17,043 nucleotides of DNA. Source: Isotricha intestinalis. Its lineage: Eukaryota; Ciliophora; Litostomatea; Vestibuliferida; Isotrichidae. Shown here one piece after another: positions 1 to 8,991 of the stretch (positions are counted from its first letter, which is position 1; each line of letters starts with the position of its first letter). The translations under genes were made by a program, and so were the position numbers. Below the pieces are notes generated by a model. That model saw only the letters and a program-made list of their open reading frames with translations. It was not told where the DNA came from and ran no database searches. Location: positions 1-17,043 of the forward strand of contig JAJJLU010000837.1 of assembly GCA_023807065.1 (NCBI GenBank). The letters are read 5' to 3'.

Positions 1-20
1 ATCCCCAATCCCCAATCCCC
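1..20. repeat. Telomeric repeat, CCCCAAT type, left chromosome end
   Basis: The window opens with at-CCCCAAT-CCCCAAT-CCCC and then passes straight into AT-rich sequence. The C-rich strand runs 5' to 3' into the chromosome, which is the orientation expected of a left-hand telomere. Ciliate telomeres are short C4-rich repeats such as CCCCAA or CCCCAAAA, so a C4A2T unit fits the pattern. Only about 2.5 units are present, probably trimmed in assembly. C runs like this occur nowhere else in the window. Confidence 0.8.
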
Positions 21-228
21 ATTTTAAAAGATCTAATAAAGTTTTTAAATTAAAATATTCTTATTTAAATATAAATATTTAATTAAATTTAATAATAAAA
101 TATTAAATTTATTGAGGAATATTTTAACTAATTAATAAATGATTTCATAAAAAATAATAATAAATTTTTTATTATAAATAAGTTTAAATAAAAATACCAT
201 TTATTATTAAATTAACAATTATTTGAAA
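21..228. other. Subtelomeric AT-rich spacer
   Basis: About 200 bp separate the telomere from the stop codon of the hydrolase. It is almost pure A and T (one 60-base row, 61-120, has 3 G or C). No gene is visible. It holds one copy of a direct repeat (111-150) that recurs at 2237-2276. The 3' untranslated end and polyadenylation site of the hydrolase must lie here, but AATAAA-like words are too common in this base composition to pick one. Confidence 0.6.
111..150. repeat. Direct repeat copy A (subtelomeric)
   Basis: Forty bases beginning ATTGAGG match 2237-2276 in the same orientation, with only two mismatches (118-119, AA against TT). The stretch 120-150 is identical to 2246-2276 over 31 bases. 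Weaker similarity continues about 30 bases further, through ATAATAAATTT. The sequence is AT-rich but not a simple repeat, so a 31-base exact match is unlikely by chance. Its function is unknown. Confidence 0.7.
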
Positions 229-1368
229 TTATTTTTTAATTAAATTAAAAAATTCCGCAGCAACTTGTTCTACATAAGAACCCATCCCATTAATTCCTTG
301 ACAAAAAGAAACATGACCACCTTCTTTAGTTAAAATAAAAGCTAAATTATTATTATTTTTATCTGTTAATTCTTTAATATCAATAAATTCCTTTCTAGTT
401 ATAGGATCATCCTCACTATTAATAATCAAAGTAGGAACTTTGACTTTATTAACTTTTCCATATAATTTAGTCAAATCATAATATTCATCAGAATTTTTTA
501 ATCCCATATTTTTAGCACTAACCAAATCATGAAATTCAGCACTTGATTTAATATTAGATATTTTTTTCTTTTCTTCCTCACTATATAAATCACTTTTATT
601 AATACTTCTAGTTAAAGATTTCAAAAGTGTTTTTCCATATAAAAGATATTCTAATTTTTGATATATTAAAATATCAGCTTTTTTATTATCAACAACATGT
701 GAAACACAAATAACTCCGTCAATATCATTATAAAATGTAGCATATCTTAAACTAATCATAGCTCCCATAGAAAAACCTAATAAAAACTTATTAGAAGCTG
801 AAGGATATTTTTTAGAAACATGATCAATGATAACATGAGTATCTTGATAATTTGAACTATCACAAATTCTTTTAGTTTTTAATTTAGAACCATTACATCC
901 TCTACAAGAACAAATAACAACTCTATATCCTTGATTCATGAAATTATATGCAGACCAATTTGTACATGGTTCTCTTGAGCCTCCTCCCATTGTGTGAATA
1001 ATAAATAATATTGGAGCTGAATCTTGTGTTTTTTCTAAGACAAAATATTCTATTGTTACTTGACCTCCATCTTCAAAGTTTATATCTTCTTTTTTTGGTT
1101 TGAAATTTGTTCTTCCTTTAAATTTCATTCCCCATATAGTGTGAATGTGTCCATTGATTAACCAAGGAGTTGGTTTGTAATATTTTAATGATTTCATTTG
1201 ATTCACTATTTTTGATATTGAACTTTCTTTATTCATAAATATTTCTGGTGTTATCTTATGGGTGATACGATATATTATATAAATTAATACTAAAGAAAAG
1301 ATAATTGAGATCAATGATGACATCATTTTAAAATAATAAATTGTTAAATTATTTTTTTTAATATTCAT
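229..1368 (-). CDS. ABHD1/ABHD3/YheT-family alpha/beta hydrolase, membrane-anchored
   Basis: This 379-residue protein has the features of the ABHD1/ABHD3/EMB8/YheT esterase-lipase family, whose members include phospholipases and esterases. A hydrophobic segment at about 17-33 is a likely N-terminal membrane anchor. The family entry motif PTPWLINGHIHTIW lies at 66-79, the oxyanion region HTMGGGSRE at 125-133, and the nucleophile elbow GFSMG at 198-202 (Ser200). The acid is probably Asp321 in SEDDP and the base His352 in GGHVSF, so the triad looks complete. Length is typical of the family. No intron is needed. A second Met pair at 15-16 could be the real start, which would keep the anchor. It is the telomere-proximal gene and is transcribed toward the telomere. 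The fold and triad are well supported; the substrate cannot be read from sequence, though a membrane lipid ester is the reasonable inference. Confidence 0.9.
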   Translation of the reverse strand: MNIKKNNLTIYYFKMMSSLISIIFSLVLIYIIYRITHKITPEIFMNKESSISKIVNQMKSLKYYKPTPWLINGHIHTIWGMKFKGRTNFKPKKEDINFEDGGQVTIEYFVLEKTQDSAPILFIIHTMGGGSREPCTNWSAYNFMNQGYRVVICSCRGCNGSKLKTKRICDSSNYQDTHVIIDHVSKKYPSASNKFLLGFSMGAMISLRYATFYNDIDGVICVSHVVDNKKADILIYQKLEYLLYGKTLLKSLTRSINKSDLYSEEEKKKISNIKSSAEFHDLVSAKNMGLKNSDEYYDLTKLYGKVNKVKVPTLIINSEDDPITRKEFIDIKELTDKNNNNLAFILTKEGGHVSFCQGINGMGSYVEQVAAEFFNLIKK

Positions 1369-1511
1369 ATATGTTTTAGGATATTATATAAATTCAGTCC
1401 ATTCAATAAATCAAATAATATATGAATTAAAATTCTTATGTTTCTTTTTACGAAAATTTTTTATATATATTAAGATATTAACAATAAGAAAATATTTAAA
1501 CATAAATTATA

Positions 1512-2155
1512 TTATATGAGTAAATGAAAAATTATTGAATTTAAATTATCAACAATTAAAATATTAACCTTTTTCAAATTAAATGTTTCTTCAACAAAAA
1601 TTAAGTCATTATTTTTTAAAGACAATTCATTTTTGCAAATCTATGGCTTAAAAATTTTTAAAATAATCTATAATTTGTTCTTTCAATTCTTTAAATATTA
1701 GGGTAACAATTTTTCAATCTTTATAACTTACTAAAGTATAATATAGTATTCTAGATAAGTTAACAGAAATTTTTGATTTCCCTTTAAAAATCAATTGAAT
1801 GAATTCAAAACTTTCTCCTTAAACTATGTTTAAACAATTTAGAAATTTAATTTTTACCATAAACTTCTATATCTTCAAATCTTTGAAAGACATTGAATAT
1901 CTTTGATAGATATTTATAATTCAAACTCTTCGTAATTATCATTAGATGACTAAAATATCTGTAAACCTTTTATTGATGATTTTCCTAAAAATACCCAATA
2001 AAAGTTTCTTTATATGAAACAGATAATACAGTTGCATTTTCATTTTCAAAATTTATTAAATTATCTTTTTTTAATTTGAGAATAGAATCAAAAAAGATTT
2101 TTTTCTATAAACAAAAATTATTTTTTAGCTTTATATCAAATATTTCCAAAAATTG
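1512..2155 (-). pseudogene. Possible degraded gene, unidentified
   Basis: This stretch has gene-like G+C content and an excess of C over G on the plus strand, as expected of a minus-strand gene here. Translation in one frame gives protein-like pieces such as KLKKDNLINFENENATVLSV and YLSKIFNVFQRFEDIEVYG, but with in-frame TAG, TAA and TGA codons. An alternative reading with frameshifts gives other plausible pieces, such as FEFIQLIFKGKSKISVNLS. I do not recognise the protein. Reading TAA and TAG as Gln keeps one frame open from about 2152 to a TGA near 1804, but TGA-only frames of that size are common in DNA this AT-rich. A decayed gene is the simplest reading; an overinterpreted spacer is the alternative. 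Confidence 0.35.
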
Positions 2156-2236
2156 AAATTATTTTTATTATTTTTTTAATATAAATATTGAATAATCAAT
2201 TAAAATTTTAATTTTAAAATATCAACAAAAAATTTC

Positions 2237-2276
2237 ATTGAGGTTTATTTTAACTAATTAATAAATGATTTCATAA
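2237..2276. repeat. Direct repeat copy B (upstream of LRR gene)
   Basis: Same-orientation partner of 111-150, with 31 identical bases at 2246-2276. It lies about 150 bp upstream of the LRR start codon, whereas copy A lies downstream of the hydrolase, so the two are in different gene contexts. A shared promoter element is therefore less likely than a dispersed or duplicated sequence. Confidence 0.7.
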
Positions 2277-2428
2277 TAAATTTCTTTATTACAAATAATT
2301 TATAAAACATACTTTCATCAGGAAAAAGTAAGATGTATAGGATCATTAATATTATAAATAATTTTCCAATTTTTATTTTTAAGAATAATTCATATTCATT
2401 TTTTTCATAAATATATATTCTAATAAAT

Positions 2429-5400
2429 ATGAGTGAAGATTATAGTCTTCCAAAATTAAAAATAAATTTAAATTCATTCTTAAACAATTCTGATAATGAT
2501 TCATATCAAAATTCCACATTTGAATTAATAACTCAACCTAAATCAAGAAAAAAAAATCGTCTATTTAGATTGTCAAAAATAATATCAAATAAAAAAATAT
2601 TACCAGATAATGAAAATTCTGAAAAAATAATAAAAACAACTTTAGATAAAATGTTTGGGAAAGATTATTCAGGAATGATGGAAAAATTAAAAGAAGAAGT
2701 TTATCCTTCTAGAAATAAAAATGTAATAAAAATTCATAAAGTAAAAGAAAGATTTGCTCATACACGATATTCATCTGAAGAATCAGTAAATGAATTTTAT
2801 GAGAAATTTAGAAAATTTAAAATTATTGATAATAAAGAACCAATTCAAAAATTAACTCCTACTTTAGCTTTTATTAAATCTTGTAATAAAAATAATTTAA
2901 TTCCAAATCCATTAGGTTTAGTAAAAAGAAAAGGAGATGAAAGAATTTTAAATTTAAATAATCAACATGTTGGAGATAAATATTTAAAAGCTATAAGTGA
3001 AAGTTTAGAATATGCAAATCATTTAAATGATTTTCAATTATCTTCTAATAGATTAACTGAAAATGGTATTAATTATTTATTTACTTCATTAACTATAAAT
3101 AAATCATTAATGCAAAATATTAGTAAATTAAATTTAAGTAAAAATAGAATTGGAAGTAATGGAACCGAATATTTAGTTAATTATTTAAAGAATGATAAAT
3201 GCAATATTATAGAATTAAATTTAGAAGATAATAATTTAAAAGATGGGAATATAATAAAAATATGTGATGCTATTTATAAAAATAAAAAATTAAACATTAT
3301 GTATTTAAATTTTGGTAAAAATTTAATTTCTGATAATTCAATTGAATCTTTATCTAATTTATTATCAAATTCAGAAAATTTAAAAGTATTAATTTTAAGA
3401 TATAATAATTTAGGAAATAATTCAGGGGCTTTAATAATAAATAAAATAAAGAATTTATCTCAATTAAAAATTTTAGATTTATCATGGAATAAAATAGGAA
3501 ATGAATTAACTCAAGAAATGCTATTTGAAGAAATTGCAAATCTGAATCCAAATCCAAATAAAATTTTTCAAAATTTTGAATTAAATAAATGTTCCTCAGA
3601 GTTAAAATTTAATTTCCAAAAAAATCCATTTGTTTCAAACGAAGAAAATAAATCAAAATCAACAAATAATTCAAAAGAAAAAGTTAAAAGAAAATCAAAA
3701 ATAAAAATAATTCCCAAATTAATAATTCCTCAAAGAAAAGCATCAAATTTTGCAAAAGAATTAGGAGAATATTTTTCAAATAAAGATAATCCTTTAGTTC
3801 ATTTAGATATATCACATAATAATTTACCATATGAAGATTGTCTTTTATTATCAAATGAATCAAAAAATAATCATAATATATTAGGATTACATATTAATGG
3901 AAATGAAATGAAAATAAATTCATTAGGTTTCATAACTGCAATTGATAAAAATAAAAGAAATGAATCATTTTATTCAAAAAGTCATATTTATAATAATTTA
4001 GAAACAAATTCAAATTTGATGAAAAGTAATATTGAAAATATAAGAAAAATAAGAAGTAGAAATAATTGTTGGATTTGTGAAGGATGGAGAGAAATTGAAT
4101 TTATATTTAAACCTAAAATCCCTATTAAAGATCCTCAATTTCATTTAGTTAAAATTCATTTTAATTTTGATGATTTTGAACCTTATGATATGATTGGAAA
4201 TGGATTAAAATATAATATTTATAGAATGTGTCCTCCGGGAAATATTTTTTATTTTTTTTCTGTTGATTCTATTCCTGTTGAATATTATGGTGTCGATAAT
4301 TATAAAATTAAAAGTCAACATCCAATTATTTTTACTTTCGAACAAAATTATTTTGATGAATTAAATAAAATTAAATTAAAAGAAAAATATTCAATTAAAA
4401 ATAGTACTTTAATAAATAAAAAAATGATAAATAAGATTTTAGAAACAAAAGAAAATGAAAATGAAATTATATTAAATACTGAAAGAAATGAAGAAAAAAA
4501 AAAAGTTGCTATATATGTTTTAGGGAAAAAAACAATTGAAAAAAATGTAAAAGTTATTGATGAAAATTATTTAAAAATTATAAAATATTGTGAACCAAGA
4601 CCTCCAAAAATAAAAAATAATATTATAAAACCAAAAAGTCCTTGGACTTTTCAAAATTCAATTTTTTATTTTTGTCATTATAATTATGAAGGATATGACG
4701 ATAAATTAATATCTGATTGTTTTGAATTTGATTTCAAAAGATGTCAATTTGAGAATGAAGTCAAATTTCATTCTGAATTAAATGATTTAAAAATGTTTTT
4801 AAAAAATTATTATAAAAATATTATTGATTGCTATAAATATTATTCTTCTTTTTCTGGGTTTGATATTTTTCAAATCTCTGAAAATTCACTTAAGAACTTT
4901 ATTAATAAATGTAATGATTTTATTGATAATGAATATAATATTGAGAATATTATTTCTATTAAAAATGAAATCACATCAAATTTAATTGATAAAGAAGAAA
5001 GAAATAAAAAAAAAAATAAAAATTTAAGTGATAATTTAGTAAGACATCAATTTCTTAGTTTTTTGGTTAAAATTTCAATTGATAAATATAAAAATAAATT
5101 AAAAATGTTTAAAAATACATTAGATGCAGTAATGTTTTCTTTTAAAAATCACTTTGAAAATGCTATAATTGGATTTGATAATAATAAATGGAGAATAGAA
5201 AATTATTATAATGAAAAAATTGATAATTTTTTATTAGCTTATCTTCCTTTATTAGATGGTGTATTTAAAACTTTTTTAATCCCAAAAGGAGAAACAAAAA
5301 GGTAACTTAAATTATATTTATTTAATTTATATAGTATTTGGATGAATAAAGATGAATTTAATAATTTTATTTCATCTTTTGTAAACGAAGAATATTCAAA

Positions 5401-5779
5401 TAGTGAAAATGATTTAATTTTCAATCAATCTATTGTATTACAAAAAAATGAAATTTTTAGTGATAAACATTTAAGAATGTATTTTCCAGAATTTTTGGAA
5501 GGAATGTGTAGAGTAATTGATAAATTGAGTCCTCCTCCTCTAAATGAAAACAATGGGGATTGGATTAAAAGATTTCAACAACCTTTAATTAATAAATTAG
5601 AAAATATTATTCATGTTATTTTTAGGAATATAAATCATCCTGATTTTAAAAATATAAAAACTAAATTTCCTTCTTTAAAAAAAGATCAATATACAGATTT
5701 GTATATTATTGATTATGAAAACAATTTATTTTATGAAGGTTATAAAATGATAAAAAATTCTTCATGGTCTTTATTATAA
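2429..5779 (+). CDS. Leucine-rich repeat protein, two exons (2429-5301, 5335-5779)
   Basis: The two exons encode about 1105 residues. Residues 1-165 are polar and probably disordered. Ribonuclease-inhibitor-type LRRs run from about 172 to 360 (LNLSKNRIG, LNLEDNNLKDG, LDLSWNKIG) and resume near 430-500 (LDISHNNLPYEDC). A conserved-looking block starts at Cys547 with CWICEGW, followed by RMCPPGNIFYFFSVD near 610. The C-terminal part carries SPWTFQNSIF and, from exon 2, YFPEFLEGMCRVIDKLSPPP. I recall similar LRR proteins with a CWICEGW block in ciliates and other protists, of unproven function, possibly ciliary. The join is supported because the first frame would otherwise end in TAA at 5303-5305 inside a GT-AG interval, and splicing restores AGT ATT TGG ATG in frame with the downstream frame. 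The gene is unlikely to be two separate proteins. Molecular role is unknown. Confidence 0.85.
5302..5334 (+). other. 33-bp spliceosomal intron in the LRR gene
   Basis: The interval starts GTAACT and ends ATATAG, and is almost pure A/T. It contains the apparent TAA stop of the first frame. Removing it joins AG with T (AGT, Ser) and keeps frame into 445 bases of downstream coding sequence. It matches the two introns in the OSBP gene in size and borders. Confidence 0.88.
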
Positions 5780-6500
5780 TTATCAAGTATTTATTTATTT
5801 TTTTACTACAATTAGTTAATATTTGGAAATAATTAATTAATAGTATTTTTTAAGAAAAACGTTTTTTAGGAAAATATTTTTCTATTTTTAAGTATTTTAT
5901 ATATTTAATTTAAAAAATGAAAAATATAAAATTAATTTGAATTCTTTTTATAATAATTGTTAAAGTAACTTTTCACATCTCAATATAAAATGATTAAGTA
6001 TTCCCTATAATTCCTCTAAAATATTTTTGTTAAGTATATTATAATATAGTTCTTAATTTCAATAAATATTTATTTGATGAATTTAAATCTTAGTATTTAT
6101 TTTGTTAAAAATTATAATTCAAATTTGTTTCTTCTTGCAATTCCTTTTATTCATTAAAAAATGACTTTATTGTCTTAAATAATTTTCTTTTGATTGAATA
6201 ATACTTTTACTGCATAAATATTATTTTTATACATTTAAATAAATGTGAATAATCTGTAATAAATTATAATACTCATATTATTTGTTATTAATTTTATTTC
6301 AGGAATATTAAATATTTTTCTAAAAAAAAGAATATATATTATGTGAATTGTTATTTCATATGATTATAAAATTATATTTAAGTATATGATAAATTTTCTT
6401 TAATAAACTTTGAATAACATTATTTTTTTTTCTATATAATCATTTTATTTTGTTTCATAGGAAAAAAATTAATTTAAAAAAATAAAAAAATAAAAAGAAA
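5780..6500. other. Spacer between LRR and kinesin genes
   Basis: This 721-bp tandem-gene spacer should contain the LRR 3' end and the kinesin promoter. No RNA gene or confident coding sequence is visible. On the minus strand, 6215-5973 runs from an ATG to a TGA with seven in-frame TAA codons and otherwise protein-like content. I treat this as a base-composition effect or at most a faint gene relic. The region just before the kinesin start (6470-6500) is a purine-rich leader. Confidence 0.5.
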
Positions 6501-8792
6501 ATGTCCCAAAACATAAAAGTATGCATTAGAATGCGTCCTCTCCTTCAACATGAAGACGTGGAATTTTGGCAAACAGATGAAACCCAAAACACAATAACAA
6601 CAACAAACTTTTACAATGATCCACATGAATTATTAAGTGAATCATATAATATATCAATAACAAATAATACAAAAAACAATAAAGAAATGAAAAAAGCATT
6701 GATTGATTCAATTTATTCTCCTCAAAAGTTTTCTTTTGATAAAGTTTATTCACCGAATTCAATAACTCAAAATATATATAAAGATATGTGCAAAGATGTT
6801 ACAAAGAGTGTATTAAATGGATTTAATTGTTCAATTTTTATGTATGGTCAAACTACAAGTGGAAAAACCTTTACAATGTTAGGAAGCCCTAATAGTCCAG
6901 GAATATTACCTTGTAGTTTAAGAGATGTTTTTAGATATATTGAAAATAATGAAAATGAAAACATTAATTTTAATGTTTATTGTTCTTATATTGAAATTTA
7001 TAATGAAAATATCCATGATTTATTAACTGATGCTAATTATTTAAAATTAATTGATGATAATAAATATGGTGTTGTCGTGGCTGGTGCAAAAAGAGTTAAA
7101 ATAAATAATTTTAATGATGGTATTGGAATCAAAGATTTTGGAGAAGAAAATAGAAAATATAGAGAAACTTTAATCAATGAATATTCATCACGTTCACATT
7201 CTATTTTTCAAATTTTTATTGAAAGTAATGAAATAAAAAAAGAAAATGATGATAATTTAGATTATTCAAAAAATAAATATTCTTGTTTAAATTTAATTGA
7301 TTTAGCCGGTTCTGAAAGAATTAATGAATATGAAAATAAAAATGACGGAACTGGAGAAACAGGTTATATTAATAAAAGTTTATTTGTTTTGGCTAATGTA
7401 ATCAATAAATTAGCAGAAAATAAAAAAAATAATCATATTCCTTATCGAGATTCTAAATTAACTAGATTATTATCTCAAGCTTTAGGAGGAAATTCAATGA
7501 CAACTATAATTTGTACTGTAAGTCCAGCTTCAGTTAATTATTATCAAACATTAAGTACTTTAAGATTTGCTATGAGAGCCAAAAATGTTAAATTAAAACC
7601 TAATGTTAATGAATTTTTAGATGAAAAAGGAAAGATTGAATATTATAAAAATGAAGTTAAAAGATTAAAAAATGAGTTAATGAATAAAAAAAATATTTTT
7701 AATGAACAAGGATATTCTGATAATAATTATAATAATAATGAAGAAGGAAAATATAAAACTAATGAAAATTATGAGGATGATAATTTTAGAAATTTATATT
7801 TGAATGAAAAAATAAAATGTGAAGAATATAAAAGAGAATTGGACTTGTTGAAGAAACAAATAGGAAATAATAATATTGGAGTCATGCAACAAACCTTTAA
7901 TCCAAATTTTAATCTAAATAATAATTTGAATGATAATCATAATATAGGTAAAATTAATGAATTTAAAGGGACTTTTAATCCTAATTTTTCAGGAGGAAAT
8001 AATAATATTAATACAGAAAATAATTATATTGATAATGTTATATCTCAATATTCAGATGGGAATATAGAACATATAAATCAATGGCAAGATGAAACAAATA
8101 AATTATCACAAGAATATAAAAATGCTTTATCAAATTTAAAATCAGATTATGAAAATAAAATCAAAAATCTTCATAACACAATTTCAAATGAAAATAGTGT
8201 CAAAATAACAATGAATAATGTTAATACAAAGGGGAATAACATTTATGATGAAAATTATAAAAAAACTAATTTATTAAAAAATATAAATCCAAATATGAAT
8301 AAAAATTCTTATCAAAATTCTAATCAAAATAGTAATGAAAATAATCAAAATTTAAATAATTATCTTACACAAGAAATAGAAAATTTTGACAACGATGATA
8401 TTATAGAAAAAATAAAAGAAGGAACTATTTTCAATTCAATAACATTAAATTTTCAATCAACATCTAATATTTTTGAAGAAAATGTTAAAAATTTAAGAGC
8501 AACATATGAATCAAAAATTGATATATTAGAAAAAACAATGGACTATTATAAAAGTTATATTGAAAATTATTATAGAAAAAAAATACAACAAACAAGAAAC
8601 ACTAATATGGATTCTGTTGAATTAATTGAAGGAAATTTACCTATTATGACTATTACTAATGAGCATAATAATAGTTTAAAAAAATTAAGAGAATTATATG
8701 ATGCTAAAATAAAAGAATTAGAAACTATATTTTTCGCAACCTTAAGAAATATTACTGCTAAAAGAATGGATGATATGACTAAAAACAATTAA
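6501..8792 (+). CDS. Kinesin motor protein, N-terminal motor, possibly kinesin-7-like
   Basis: A 763-residue N-terminal-motor kinesin, an ATP-driven microtubule motor. The motor covers about 1-375 and carries all core nucleotide-binding elements: P-loop GQTTSGKT at 116-123, switch I SSRSH at 229-233, switch II DLAGSE at 267-272, and the HIPYRDSKLTRLLSQALGG microtubule-binding region around 315-333. After a neck-like segment (VNEFLDEKGKIEYYKNEVKR) come coiled-coil pieces and an Asn-rich linker. The GQTTSGKT form, close to the GQTSSGKT of many kinesin-7 motors, weakly suggests that subfamily, but a tree would be needed. The tail has three copies of an 18-residue motif (544-561, 663-680, 727-744), ending near the C-terminus. 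TFNPNF also occurs twice. No intron is needed and the start has an A-rich leader, as expected here. Cargo and cellular site are unknown. Confidence 0.95.
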   Translation: MSQNIKVCIRMRPLLQHEDVEFWQTDETQNTITTTNFYNDPHELLSESYNISITNNTKNNKEMKKALIDSIYSPQKFSFDKVYSPNSITQNIYKDMCKDVTKSVLNGFNCSIFMYGQTTSGKTFTMLGSPNSPGILPCSLRDVFRYIENNENENINFNVYCSYIEIYNENIHDLLTDANYLKLIDDNKYGVVVAGAKRVKINNFNDGIGIKDFGEENRKYRETLINEYSSRSHSIFQIFIESNEIKKENDDNLDYSKNKYSCLNLIDLAGSERINEYENKNDGTGETGYINKSLFVLANVINKLAENKKNNHIPYRDSKLTRLLSQALGGNSMTTIICTVSPASVNYYQTLSTLRFAMRAKNVKLKPNVNEFLDEKGKIEYYKNEVKRLKNELMNKKNIFNEQGYSDNNYNNNEEGKYKTNENYEDDNFRNLYLNEKIKCEEYKRELDLLKKQIGNNNIGVMQQTFNPNFNLNNNLNDNHNIGKINEFKGTFNPNFSGGNNNINTENNYIDNVISQYSDGNIEHINQWQDETNKLSQEYKNALSNLKSDYENKIKNLHNTISNENSVKITMNNVNTKGNNIYDENYKKTNLLKNINPNMNKNSYQNSNQNSNENNQNLNNYLTQEIENFDNDDIIEKIKEGTIFNSITLNFQSTSNIFEENVKNLRATYESKIDILEKTMDYYKSYIENYYRKKIQQTRNTNMDSVELIEGNLPIMTITNEHNNSLKKLRELYDAKIKELETIFFATLRNITAKRMDDMTKNN

Positions 8793-8991
8793 TAATTAAA
8801 ATATCATTAATTTTTTTATTTTTGGAAATTTATTTTTTTAAATAATAATCCTTTAAACATATTAAATATCAAATGTAAAATATTATAATATAAAAATTTT
8901 AAAATCAAAAATATTTATTTCATTTTTTTTTGTTAATAATGTTTATAAAAGTTCTTATTAACTTAAAAAATAAAAATTTAATGTTTTTCTT
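8793..8991. other. Convergent spacer, kinesin and OSBP 3' ends
   Basis: Only 199 bp lie between two convergent stop codons, so both 3' ends and polyadenylation signals share it. It is AT-rich, with no visible RNA gene or coding sequence. Confidence 0.6.

Larger units (their letters stand above)
1369..2428. other. Divergent spacer between hydrolase and LRR gene
   Basis: About 1.06 kb separates the divergent hydrolase and LRR genes and should hold both promoters. The middle part, about 1512-2155, is noticeably richer in G+C (around 20% by hand count over 1561-2040) than the flanking spacer and looks like broken minus-strand coding sequence; it is listed separately. Copy B of the direct repeat lies at 2237-2276. 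The last 150 bases before the LRR start are AT-rich with no recognisable motif. Confidence 0.5.

Noticed and set aside
3354..3557. Minus-strand frames opposite the LRR, kinesin, TTLL and Asn-rich genes
   Set aside because: All lie antisense to or out of frame with clear genes and consist of Leu/Ile/Phe/Tyr-rich translation typical of the complement of AT-rich coding sequence.
5973..6215. Minus-strand ATG-to-TGA frame of 80 codons that is open if TAA is read as Gln
   Set aside because: Confirmed genes here use TAA as stop and CAA for Gln. In spacer DNA with few G residues TGA is rare, so TGA-only frames of this size are expected by chance.
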